A stretch of DNA of 14,906 nucleotides. Origin: Pedobacter sp. (GTDB lineage Bacteria; Bacteroidota; Bacteroidia; Sphingobacteriales; Sphingobacteriaceae). The stretch is from NCBI GenBank assembly GCA_004295885.1, contig SEDG01000149.1, forward strand, positions 1 to 14,906, written 5' to 3'. The first letter of the stretch is position 1. Each line of letters begins with the position of its first letter. The notes beneath the pieces are model-generated. The model was not told where the DNA came from. It made no database searches and was given only the letters and a program-made list of their open reading frames with translations. This document shows, in pieces, positions 7,494 through 14,511 of this stretch. The translations under genes and the position numbers were made by a program.

Positions 7494-8048
7494 ATGAGCA
7501 CGGATAACCCTTGGAAAGTTTTAAGCAGTCAAAAAATTTATGACAATAACTGGATATCGTTGACAGAACATCAAGTTTTAAATCCGTCTGGGGGCGCAGG
7601 AATTTATGGCGAAGTGCATTTTAAGAATCTAGCCATTGGTATTTTACCATTGGACGAGGAATTAAATACCTGGCTGGTTGGGCAATTTCGCTTCCCCACA
7701 AAAACTTACAGCTGGGAGATTATTGAAGGTGGAGGCGCTTTAAATGACGACCCAATAGAAAGTGCCAAACGTGAGCTTGCCGAAGAAAGTGGATTAACTG
7801 CGGAACGTTTTACAGAGATACAGCGAATGCATTTATCTAATTCTGTTACAAATGAATTTGCGTATATCTATTTAGCACAAGGCTTAACGGAAGGTGAATC
7901 ATCACCAGAAGAAACAGAGAAATTGATTATTAAAAAGATGCCTTTTGAGGAAGCCTATCAAATGGTTTTAAATGGAGAGATAACTGATAGCATAAGCGTT
8001 GCGGCTATTTTAAAAACAAAAATATTAATACAAGAAGGTAAAATTTAA
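7494..8048 (+). CDS. Nudix hydrolase, ADP-ribose pyrophosphatase-like
   Basis: A 184-residue cytosolic hydrolase of nucleoside-diphosphate derivatives; the QFRFPTKTYSWEIIEGGG context before the box is that of the ADP-ribose/ADP-sugar pyrophosphatase branch. The Nudix box spans residues 79-101 and reads G79-x5-D85-x7-R93-E94-L95-x-E97-E98-x-G100-L101. The first box glutamate is replaced by Asp85, while the metal-binding REL-x-EE core is intact, so activity is likely. The actual substrate cannot be read from sequence. The gene ends four bases before the acyltransferase gene on the same strand, so the two are probably an operon. The start at ATG 7494 follows a weak -7-like TATCTTG. Confidence 0.85.
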   Translation: MSTDNPWKVLSSQKIYDNNWISLTEHQVLNPSGGAGIYGEVHFKNLAIGILPLDEELNTWLVGQFRFPTKTYSWEIIEGGGALNDDPIESAKRELAEESGLTAERFTEIQRMHLSNSVTNEFAYIYLAQGLTEGESSPEETEKLIIKKMPFEEAYQMVLNGEITDSISVAAILKTKILIQEGKI

Positions 8049-8052
8049 ACTA

Positions 8053-8829
8053 ATGAGTAAATTTTTAGGCTACATTTTCGGCCCTATCTTTAACATCGTA
8101 TTCTTTTTATTTTTATGCATTTTCCATCCCATACAATGGATTTGCTTTCGCTTTTTTGGGTACAAGGCACATAAAGTTTCTGTAGATGTTTTGAACTTTT
8201 TTTTAACCTATAGCAATTGGGTTTTATTTAACTCCGTAACTTTTAAAAACGGACAAAAACTGCCTGTCGATAAACCCATTATTTTTGTCGCCAACCACCA
8301 AAGTATGTATGATATTCCTGCCATAATTTGGTTCTTAAGAAAACATCATCCCAAGTTTATTTCTAAGATAGAACTAACTAAAAACATCCCTTCTATCTCC
8401 TATAATTTAAGAGTAGGTGGCGGCGCTAACATTAATCGAAAAGACAGTAAACAATCAGTTTCTGAGTTAATAAAGTTGGGCCGCAGAATGAAAGAAAATA
8501 CTTGGAGCACGGTAATATTTGCAGAAGGCACTAGAGCTAAAGACGGCAACATAAAGCCTTTTAATGTGGGTGGCATTGCAACCTTGCTAAAAGTTGTACC
8601 TGACGCCTTAATCGTTCCAGTTGCCATTGAAAATTCTTGGAAAATTGTGCGTTATGGAAAGTTCTTTTTAACAGTTGGCAATCCAATCAAATGGACTGTT
8701 TTAAAACCTATAGATAAACCCGATAAGAACGCTGAAGAAATAGTTTTAGCGGCCGAGAATGCAATTAGAGAAAAATTAAATCAGCCACCTCGTTTGCTAG
8801 AAGTAGATACAAATAGCATTAAGCCATAA
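8053..8829 (+). CDS. plsC: 1-acyl-sn-glycerol-3-phosphate acyltransferase family protein (PlsC-like)
   Basis: A 258-residue membrane-associated acyltransferase expected to make phosphatidic acid or a related lipid from a lyso-precursor. Residues 5-35 are a hydrophobic N-terminal anchor. The catalytic motif NHxxxxD is visible at residues 81-87 (VANHQSMYD), the glycerol-phosphate-binding EGTR at 158-161 (IFAEGTRAKDG), and a third block, VPVAIENSW, at 188-196. The length is normal for the family. It starts four bases after the Nudix stop, which suggests translational coupling. Bacteroidota carry several PlsC paralogues, including ones for ornithine or glycine lipids, so the exact acceptor is uncertain. 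It is followed by a degenerate hairpin repeat before the next gene. Confidence 0.88.
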   Translation: MSKFLGYIFGPIFNIVFFLFLCIFHPIQWICFRFFGYKAHKVSVDVLNFFLTYSNWVLFNSVTFKNGQKLPVDKPIIFVANHQSMYDIPAIIWFLRKHHPKFISKIELTKNIPSISYNLRVGGGANINRKDSKQSVSELIKLGRRMKENTWSTVIFAEGTRAKDGNIKPFNVGGIATLLKVVPDALIVPVAIENSWKIVRYGKFFLTVGNPIKWTVLKPIDKPDKNAEEIVLAAENAIREKLNQPPRLLEVDTNSIKP

Positions 8830-8904
8830 TAGCCACAGATAAAAGGATAAACACAGCTAACATATTTCTAAATGTGTGCATATATTGCGTGCATCCGTGG
8901 TTAA
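8829..8904. repeat. Degenerate inverted repeat, CCACAGAT ... ATCCGTGG class
   Basis: The left arm (about 8829-8856, with CCACAGAT and AAACACAG) is an imperfect reverse complement of the right arm (about 8873-8904, with TGTGTGCA and GCATCCGTGGTTA). It resembles a spacer repeat widespread in Bacteroidota. The right arm contains a GTG in frame with the following gene, which can mislead start calling. Confidence 0.5.
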
Positions 8905-8920
8905 TTTAAAACATCATCCC

Positions 8921-9799
8921 ATGAGAATCATCAAATACCTTTTAATTGGTTTTTTAAGTTTTAGCCTCAGTGCAAGTGCACAAAAGAAAAAGCAAGAAAA
9001 TACTTTGCTCTGGGAAATATCTGGCAATGGATTGGCAAAACCATCTTATCTTTTTGGCACTTATCATTTTGCTGATAAAGGGTTTGTAGATACAATGAAG
9101 GTTGTAAACGAAAAACTAGCAGCAGCAGATATGGTGGTTGGAGAGTTAATCATCGACAAGGAACTGGCGGTTAAGCTAATGCCTTACATGATTTTGAAAA
9201 ATAATTCTTTGGATAAATTATTAAGTACTTCGGAGTATAAATTAGTGGATGACTACCTAAAAAGCTTAGGGAAATATGAGCTTAAAATGTTCAATATGTT
9301 TAGTCCGATGGCCGTACAAACTATGATTATTCAAATGACATCTCCCGTAACTTTTACTGAAACCAATCCTGCCATCGACCAGTATTTTCAGGATTATGGC
9401 AAGGCGAATAACAAGGATGTAATTGGTTTGGAGACACTGGAAGAACAGGCTAAAATTCTATTCGGCAGTAGCCTAGAAAGGCAAAAGGAAGTATTGGTTA
9501 AATATGTTAAAGAGGCAGAGAAAAACAAAGCGGAAAGCCAAAAACTTTATGATGAATATATTGCCCAAAACTTTAAGGCAATAGAAAAAAGGTTCTCCAA
9601 ATTAGATGATTTTACCCCTGAAGAAAACGACAGGTTATTGAAAAATCGCAATGTAAAATGGGTAGAAAAACTGCCAATTCTAATGCGAAACAAAAGCTTA
9701 TTTATCGCTATCGGCGCTGGCCATTTAGTGGGTAAAGATGGGTTGATTAAGGGTTTTCAGGCTAAGGGCTATACAGTTAAACCTGTGGCGACGAATTAA
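8921..9799 (+). CDS. TraB/GumN-family protein, secreted or periplasmic
   Basis: A 292-residue protein with a signal peptide (residues 1-20, MRIIKYLLIGFLSFSLSASA, cleavage before Gln). The mature part has the TraB/GumN pattern: LLWEISGNGLAKPSYLFGTYHF with GTYHF at 46-50, VVGE ending at Glu75, and C-terminal IAIGAGHLVGKDGLI, the paired GxxH elements typical of this family (also called ChaN/TIKI-like). TIKI relatives are metalloproteases; whether bacterial GumN-like members have that activity is not settled. The frame extends upstream to a GTG at 8876, but that codon lies in a repeat arm, and the signal peptide starts at ATG 8921, so the shorter form is chosen. It lies 91 bp after the acyltransferase. 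Confidence 0.85.
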   Translation: MRIIKYLLIGFLSFSLSASAQKKKQENTLLWEISGNGLAKPSYLFGTYHFADKGFVDTMKVVNEKLAAADMVVGELIIDKELAVKLMPYMILKNNSLDKLLSTSEYKLVDDYLKSLGKYELKMFNMFSPMAVQTMIIQMTSPVTFTETNPAIDQYFQDYGKANNKDVIGLETLEEQAKILFGSSLERQKEVLVKYVKEAEKNKAESQKLYDEYIAQNFKAIEKRFSKLDDFTPEENDRLLKNRNVKWVEKLPILMRNKSLFIAIGAGHLVGKDGLIKGFQAKGYTVKPVATN

Positions 9800-9838
9800 T
9801 CATAAATTCAGGGTGACGTAATGTGTATCAACCACTCC

Positions 9839-10480
9839 CTAGATATTCTTCCCGTCAATCAGTTTAAAAAATTCATCTCTGTAAGTGTCTCCTATCGGGA
9901 TGATTTTAGATGCGATTGAAATACGACTACGTTCTATGCTTTCAATTTTATCAAGCGAAATGATGTACGATTTATGAACCCTGATGAACTCTCCTTTTGG
10001 CAAGGTTTCTTCCATCTTCTTCATATTCTGCAACGTAATTACACGCTCTGATTTTGTGAAAATAGAAATGTAATCCTTTAAACCTTCTATATACAAAATA
10101 TCATCCAGTTCTATTTTCTGTATCTTATGCTCTGTTTTTACGAAAATAAAATCTTGGACTTGTTGCTGTGCAGGCGCTGCCATAAAGGTTTGTATGGTTG
10201 GAGGTTCCGGAACTACAACCGCAGCAGGTTCTGATTTTAACAATTGGTTATGAACTTTTTCTACAGCTTTGTAAAAACGGTCGAAAGCGATTGGCTTTAA
10301 AAGGTAATCTGAAACGTTCAAATCATAGCTTTCCAATGCATATTGAGAATAAGCAGTTGTTAAAATATAGTTCGATTTTCCGCTAGCTATCTTTAAGAAT
10401 TGAATTCCAGTTAAATCTGGCATCTGAATATCTAAAAACACTAGATCAATTCCTCCAGCTTGCACCAATTGTAGCCGAAT
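9839..10480 (-). pseudogene. LytTR response regulator lacking its N-terminus
   Basis: The receiver domain begins in mid-family: homology starts at 10480 (IRLQLVQAGGIDLVFLDIQM), preceded at once by an in-frame TAA at 10481-10483. The first 40 or so residues of a normal receiver, including the acidic pair that binds Mg2+, are missing. What remains is intact: the phosphoacceptor Asp in FLDIQMPD, the Thr in LTTAY, the Lys in LLKPIAF, a Pro/Ala/Gln-rich linker, and a full C-terminal LytTR DNA-binding domain (FIFVKTEHKI..., FIRVHKSYII). The only start available is a TTG at 10468, inside the overlapping kinase frame. The damage comes from one deletion that also removed the end of the kinase. A constitutive or inert DNA-binding remnant could still be made. 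Confidence 0.75.
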
Positions 10481-11465
10481 TTACAATATTTAATTTATAC
10501 CTATCGGGATAAAGCAACTGTAATCTTCGTTCCACGTTATTTAAACCAACACCGCCCATTGCATCTTTATTGGTCTTACTTTTTTTATTACTTACACTAA
10601 AGTGAAGTATTTTTTGGTTGGCAATAATATTGATTTTAATTGGGTCTTCGGGCTCATTTGCAACGCCATGTTTAAATGCATTTTCTACAAAAGAAATTAA
10701 TATCAGCGGCACAATTTTCTGCCCATCTATTTCTCCGTTTATGGTAATTACAACTGAAGCTCCATCTTTAAATCTTAATTTTTGAAGTTCTACAAAGCTG
10801 GTTACATATTCAACTTCTTTGCTTAAATCTACCCAACTGTCGTTACTTTCATAAATCATGTAACGCATAATTTCAGAAAGCTTTAAAATGGCGTCTGCTG
10901 TTTTCTCAGATTTTTGGTAGGCTAAGGAATAGATATTATTTAAGGAGTTAAACAAAAAATGAGGATTTAACTGAGATTTCAAGAACTGTAATTCCATATC
11001 CTTTTTCTCACTTTCTAAGTTGCGCTGAATTTTCTCGTTGGAAAACCAGTCTACTGAGAACTTAATAATACAGCTACTTACTAATACAAAACCTGAAAAG
11101 AAAGTAGAAGCAAGTACGTATTCATTTACAGATATTTCGTGGATTCTATTGTTTTCCCTTATTGATTGTAGTAAATCTTCTGGGTTTAGAACAGCGATCG
11201 TAGTTTTTATCAATACGCTTGCTACCAGAACAAAAATAAAACTTAGCACATATAGCCAATATTTTTTTCTTTTCTGTATAAACTCTGGGATTAAGAATAT
11301 ATAGTTAATATAAAAAGCAGAAAGATTTAAGACACTAAATAAACCATAAGAATATATCAAATCTTTAGTGGTATGTTTTTGTCCAAAGAAAATGGTTGCC
11401 AATGCAATTCCTAGCATCATTAACCAAAATACACTATGCAATATTATAGCACCTTTACTCTTCAT
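10446..11465 (-). pseudogene. LytS/YehU-type sensor histidine kinase, C-terminus lost by deletion
   Basis: A 339-residue frame from ATG 11465. The N-terminal half has four hydrophobic segments (about 8-28, 38-62, 70-95, 117-137). The His_kinase domain follows, with phospho-acceptor His169 in QLNPHFLFNSLNN, the N-box Asn262 in ISFVENAFKHG and the glycine box GGVGLNNVERRL at 304-315. Family-like sequence ends at YKLNIVN; the last eleven codons are out-of-frame sequence of the adjacent regulator. The final strand of the ATPase domain and the true stop are missing. A TTG at 11487-11489 extends the frame but lies only about eight bases downstream of a likely promoter box, so ATG 11465 is preferred. 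The core motifs remain, so some activity is conceivable. Divergent from the peptide/ABC operon. Confidence 0.75.
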
Positions 11466-11496
11466 ATTTATTTTATTTATATGCCTCAACTACATC

Positions 11497-11504
11497 CAAA
11501 GTAA
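11497..11504 (-). promoter_or_regulatory. Possible -7 box for the histidine kinase gene
   Basis: The minus strand reads TTACTTTG, one mismatch from TAnnTTTG, and would give a leader of about 30 nt before ATG 11465. No firm -33 element was identified. Confidence 0.35.
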
Positions 11505-11578
11505 ATATATCATTTATTTTATGAGGTAACTTTCGACGAACTGGCATTTTTTTTCTACCAAAAGGCTAAAACTACCAA

Positions 11579-11610
11579 TAAGTTGCAAAATAGCCATTTT
11601 AACCGTTTAT
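11579..11610 (+). promoter_or_regulatory. Possible LytTR-regulator binding site (imperfect direct repeat)
   Basis: ACCGTTTAT at 11602-11610 fits the LytTR-type half-site pattern [TA][AC][CA]GTTN[AG][TG] at every position. TAAGTTGCA at 11579-11587 fits at seven of nine. They are 23 bp apart start to start, close to the roughly two-turn spacing of known LytTR direct repeats. The pair lies between the kinase gene and the ABC operon. The match is short and could be chance. Confidence 0.25.
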
Positions 11611-11631
11611 CTAGGATAAAATGCACTTGGT

Positions 11632-11645
11632 CTAAAACATTTTAG
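11632..11645. promoter_or_regulatory. Palindrome CTAAAACATTTTAG at the -33 region of the peptide/ABC operon
   Basis: Two 6-bp arms, CTAAAA and TTTTAG, pair exactly around a CA centre. The right arm lies about 20 bp before the -7-like box at 11664, where a -33 element is expected. It could be an operator or just A/T-rich symmetry. Confidence 0.3.
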
Positions 11646-11663
11646 CAGCATGTTTTAATTTAT

Positions 11664-11671
11664 TCTATTTG
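11664..11671 (+). promoter_or_regulatory. Possible -7 box for the peptide/ABC operon
   Basis: TCTATTTG differs from TAnnTTTG at one position. It leaves an A-rich, T-poor leader of about 45 nt before ATG 11723, which is typical of Bacteroidota leaders. The last three bases (TTG, 11669-11671) open a longer in-frame reading of the peptide, which is therefore probably not translated. Confidence 0.4.
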
Positions 11672-11722
11672 TTCAACAAAACAAAACAACCTAACAAAAA
11701 GAACCTTAAAATAAAACGAGTT

Positions 11723-11899
11723 ATGAAAAAGTTATCAAACGTATCGCCATTCTTACTTTTATTATTTCCAGTATTTGTGATGATGTTATTTGCATTTGCT
11801 ACAAGCACAAATAACGTTGAAGAAGACGAAGCAGTTGTAAAAACAGCAGCTCCAACATCAAACACGATTGTTAAAGCTACTGCAGCAATTTTAAAGTAA
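11723..11899 (+). CDS. 58-residue signal/membrane peptide, first gene of an ABC transporter operon (function unknown)
   Basis: I do not recognise this family. The peptide starts MKKLSNVSPFLLLLFPVFVM, a short basic end followed by a strong hydrophobic stretch (residues about 9-27). AFA before Thr at about 26-28 could be a signal-peptidase I site. That would leave a mature part of about 30 residues with an acidic patch (NNVEEDEAVV) and a Thr/Ala-rich tail ending in Lys. There is no lipobox cysteine and no cysteine at all, so it is neither a lipoprotein nor a classical lantibiotic. Its stop is two bases before the ABC ATPase start, so the genes are surely co-transcribed. It could be the exported substrate, a small transporter subunit, or a leader peptide. 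An upstream TTG (11669) would extend it, but lies in the promoter box. Confidence 0.6.
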   Translation: MKKLSNVSPFLLLLFPVFVMMLFAFATSTNNVEEDEAVVKTAAPTSNTIVKATAAILK

Positions 11900-11901
11900 G
11901 C

Positions 11902-12810
11902 ATGAGCAATTTCGCAATAGAAACAGTAGGTTTAACTTACAACTTCGGTTCACAAACTGTTGTTAAAGATTTATCGCTACAAGTACCGCAAGGAAGTATC
12001 TACGGATTCTTAGGTCCTAATGGAGCTGGAAAAACCACCACCATAAAGATTCTTTTGAACCTGTTACAATCTCCAGCAGACCAAGTATTTATTTTTGGCA
12101 AAGAGATCAATTCAAATCGCATTGCAAGCTTAAAACGTATGGGGGCTTTAGTAGAGCAACCTGCTATATATGCGCACTTAACAGGTAAAGAAAACCTAGT
12201 TAATCGTTGCATCCTTTTAGGAATTAAAAGAAGCAAATGTGCCGAAATGTTAAGTTTAGTTGGATTAACAGATGCCGCAAACAAAAAAGCTGGCAAATAT
12301 TCTTTAGGGATGAAACAACGCTTGGGAATTGCCTTGGCTTTAATATCAGACCCTGAATTATTATTGTTAGATGAACCAACAAACGGTTTAGACCCAAATG
12401 GGATTATTGAGATAAGAAACTTGATGATTGAATTGACAACTAAACACGGTAAAACCATTTTAGTATCTAGCCATTTATTGGCAGAGATTGAAAGAACTGC
12501 TACTCACGTTGGCATCATCAACAAAGGTCAATTATTGTTTCAAGGAACAATTAACGAATTACACGACTTAAGCAAACCATCTGTAAAAATTGAAACTGAT
12601 AATCAAGAAAAAGCAGTTGAAATCTTGACAAATGCAGGAGCAGAAATAGTTCAGCAAGATGCTCAAACCGTATCAGTTACTTTTAAAACAAAAGCTGATA
12701 TGGGAACAATGAATTCAATGTTAGTTCAAAATGGTGTAACCGTTTTCGCTATTGGCAAGGAAAGAAAGGATCTTGAAAATTTATTCTTAGACATTACTTC
12801 AAAAAATTAA
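11902..12810 (+). CDS. ABC transporter ATP-binding protein, BcrA/LanF-like
   Basis: A 302-residue cytosolic ATPase that powers the permease encoded next. Walker A is at 38-46 (GPNGAGKTT), the ABC signature at 133-140 (YSLGMKQR), Walker B at 153-159 (LLLLDEP, followed by TNGLDP), and the switch His at 191 (SSHLL). A SLGMKQR signature in place of LSGGQ is typical of the drug, bacitracin and lantibiotic-immunity branch (BcrA, LanF). The C-terminal 80 residues form the extra alpha/beta domain seen in that branch. Two-base gaps separate it from the peptide gene upstream and the permease downstream. Substrate transport direction is presumed outward. Nothing looks damaged. Confidence 0.9.
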   Translation: MSNFAIETVGLTYNFGSQTVVKDLSLQVPQGSIYGFLGPNGAGKTTTIKILLNLLQSPADQVFIFGKEINSNRIASLKRMGALVEQPAIYAHLTGKENLVNRCILLGIKRSKCAEMLSLVGLTDAANKKAGKYSLGMKQRLGIALALISDPELLLLDEPTNGLDPNGIIEIRNLMIELTTKHGKTILVSSHLLAEIERTATHVGIINKGQLLFQGTINELHDLSKPSVKIETDNQEKAVEILTNAGAEIVQQDAQTVSVTFKTKADMGTMNSMLVQNGVTVFAIGKERKDLENLFLDITSKN

Positions 12811-12812
12811 CT

Positions 12813-13607
12813 ATGCGCTCATTATACATATCATATTTTTCTGAGTTTTATAAGTCTCGTAAAACGCTTGCGTTTTGGGCAGCCATTATTTTACCAGTAC
12901 TTATTTGTGGTCTTATTGCATTCGGCTTTTATTCTGGATCAGAAAAGCTTTTAAAATTGAACTATCCTGGATTAGCACTTTGGGGAACTTATAGTGGTGC
13001 TGCTTTAAACGTGATGGGTATGCTTATTTTACCTTTCTACGTAATGTTCATGGCCTTTTCTGTAAATAACATAGAACATAAAAATGATACGTGGAAAACG
13101 CTTTTCACGCAACCATTAAATAAGTTCTCCATCTATGCCGCAAAATACTTATATGCCTTAACCTTATTATTTATTTGCCTTTTCCTCTTTGCCGCGTTAA
13201 CATTTGCGACAGGCCATCTACTTCAATTATTGGTGCCAAAATATACTTTTAATGATTATAACCCAATCGTATTATTAGCTAAGTTTTACAGTAAGTTATT
13301 TCTGGCTTCATTGGGTATTTTATCACTACAATTTATATTCAGCTTAATTTGGTCAGATTTCCTTAAACCAATGGGGATTGGATTTGTTGGCACAATTGCA
13401 GGTATTATTACAGCGAACGTTGGATGGAAATGGGCGTATTTAATCCCGTACAGCGACCCAACTTTAGCCTTAAGAGTTACAAGAACAAAAGGGACCAAAA
13501 TTGAAGATTTCCCAATATTTACACAAGAAATTTGGGTGAGCGTCATATTTGCCCTAGCACTTTTCATCATAGGATATTTCATATTATCAAAAAGAAATAT
13601 CAAATAA
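12813..13607 (+). CDS. ABC-2 type permease, BcrB/LanE-like
   Basis: A 264-residue inner-membrane protein with six predicted transmembrane segments (about 20-40, 63-83, 108-132, 162-180, 186-202 and 241-258). The loop after segment 2 carries NNIEHKNDTWKTLFTQPLNK, a pattern of the ABC2_membrane_4 / lantibiotic-immunity permeases, where a conserved Glu and Trp precede 'L..P'. It is the last gene of the peptide-ATPase-permease operon and is followed within 25 bp by a strong intrinsic terminator. Only one permease is encoded, so it presumably acts as a homodimer. The substrate is unknown; antimicrobial-peptide defence or peptide export are the options favoured by family. Confidence 0.85.
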   Translation: MRSLYISYFSEFYKSRKTLAFWAAIILPVLICGLIAFGFYSGSEKLLKLNYPGLALWGTYSGAALNVMGMLILPFYVMFMAFSVNNIEHKNDTWKTLFTQPLNKFSIYAAKYLYALTLLFICLFLFAALTFATGHLLQLLVPKYTFNDYNPIVLLAKFYSKLFLASLGILSLQFIFSLIWSDFLKPMGIGFVGTIAGIITANVGWKWAYLIPYSDPTLALRVTRTKGTKIEDFPIFTQEIWVSVIFALALFIIGYFILSKRNIK

Positions 13608-13629
13608 AGATTTTAGTTTAGTTTTAGTT

Positions 13630-13663
13630 AAAAATGGGGTTGGTGGATGCTACCCCATTTTTT
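13630..13663. terminator. Rho-independent terminator of the peptide/ABC operon
   Basis: An 11-bp stem pairs AAAAATGGGGT (13630-13640) with ACCCCATTTTT (13652-13662) around an 11-nt loop, with a T-run on the right and an A-run on the left. The symmetry means it may also stop transcription arriving on the minus strand. Confidence 0.85.
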
Positions 13664-13685
13664 GTGGAATTAACTATAGAGTTTT

Positions 13686-13751
13686 AACCACAAAGGCACA
13701 AAAGACACAAAGTGATTAGATATTCTTGGTGCTCTTCGTGTCTTGGTGGTT
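13686..13751. repeat. Degenerate inverted repeat, AACCACAAAG / CTTGGTGGTT class
   Basis: The left arm 13686-13712 and the reverse complement of the right arm 13725-13751 match at 20 of 27 positions. Each arm is internally repetitive, with CACAAAG-like units every 8-10 bp. I recall this 'accacaaagacacaaag' spacer from many Bacteroidota genomes. It lies just after the operon terminator, between convergent genes. Confidence 0.6.
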
Positions 13752-13763
13752 ATCACCTTTTAA

Positions 13764-13807
13764 ACTTTGACAAACCATTTGCAAATCATCTAGAGGTTTG
13801 TCAAAGT
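13764..13807 (-). terminator. Perfect 13-bp stem-loop downstream of the second LytTR regulator
   Basis: ACTTTGACAAACC (13764-13776) is the exact reverse complement of GGTTTGTCAAAGT (13795-13807), with an 18-nt loop that itself starts with the palindrome ATTTGCAAAT. It sits nine bases after the regulator stop codon. The downstream T-run on the minus strand is short (TTTAAAAGG), so it is either a modest terminator or an mRNA 3'-end stabilising hairpin. The sequence also looks like a repeat class of the phylum. Confidence 0.55.
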
Positions 13808-13815
13808 GAAGACAA

Positions 13816-14511
13816 TTAAATTATCTTATTCTTTAAATCTTTATACTTAGACCTGCCAATGGGCAACTGCTCTCCATTTTTTAGCAGTAAGCTATATTTA
13901 CTACCAGATTGAACTACAATCTTTTCTGCTAGCGCTAAAGAAACTAAATAAGATTTATGAATACGTTCAAATGAACTTGGTAGCAGCAGTTCTAAACTTT
14001 CTAACGATTTATCATGTAGCTCCTGCTTTCCGCTTCGTAAATGCAACTCGCTATAAATTCCTGCTCCTTTTATAAAAAGCAAATCATCAATATCTATGAG
14101 TTTAATGTTACCAGCCTTTTTTACAGCCAGAAATTTGAGGGATTCATCGCTTGGTTTTACGTTTGTATTTATTCTTTTAAAAGCCTGAGCCAATCTAATT
14201 TCATCGAAAGGTTTAGGCACAAAATCCAATACGCCATATTCAAAAGCCATTATCGCCTTATCTGTATTGGCAGAAACAATAATGGTATGGAAAGATTTGG
14301 AGACAACAGATTCTAATAAGTCAAAGCCGTTTTCTCCATTTAAATTTAAGTCTAACAACAACAAATCAATCTCATTATTTTCTATGTAAGCCATCCCTTT
14401 CTGCACAGAATCGCAAATTGAAATGGTAGAATTCTGCTCAAAGTAATTACTTGCCATTCTGTCCAATCGCTTGGCAATTCTAGCTTCATCCTCAATTATC
14501 AATAATCTCAT
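13816..14511 (-). CDS. LytTR-family response regulator
   Basis: A complete 231-residue DNA-binding response regulator. The receiver domain (1-115) has the acidic pocket Glu7-Asp8-Glu9, phosphoacceptor Asp54 (LLLLDLNLNG), Ser80 and Lys100 (FVPKPFD). The LytTR domain (about 130-228) shows FLAVKKAGNIKLIDIDDLLF, FERIHKSYLVS and LPIGRSKYKDLK. Its ATG overlaps the stop of the upstream kinase gene by four bases (ATGA), so the two proteins are translationally coupled partners. Unlike the damaged regulator at 9839-10480, this one is intact. It converges on the peptide/ABC operon, and whether it controls that operon is open. Confidence 0.9.
   Translation of the reverse strand: MRLLIIEDEARIAKRLDRMASNYFEQNSTISICDSVQKGMAYIENNEIDLLLLDLNLNGENGFDLLESVVSKSFHTIIVSANTDKAIMAFEYGVLDFVPKPFDEIRLAQAFKRINTNVKPSDESLKFLAVKKAGNIKLIDIDDLLFIKGAGIYSELHLRSGKQELHDKSLESLELLLPSSFERIHKSYLVSLALAEKIVVQSGSKYSLLLKNGEQLPIGRSKYKDLKNKII

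Noticed and set aside
11723..11899. Lantibiotic or bacteriocin precursor
   Set aside because: No cysteine, no double-glycine leader, and no modification enzyme in the window; kept as a peptide of unknown function.
12000..12458. 152-codon minus-strand open frame
   Set aside because: It is the antisense shadow of the ABC ATPase gene, which has all its motifs intact.
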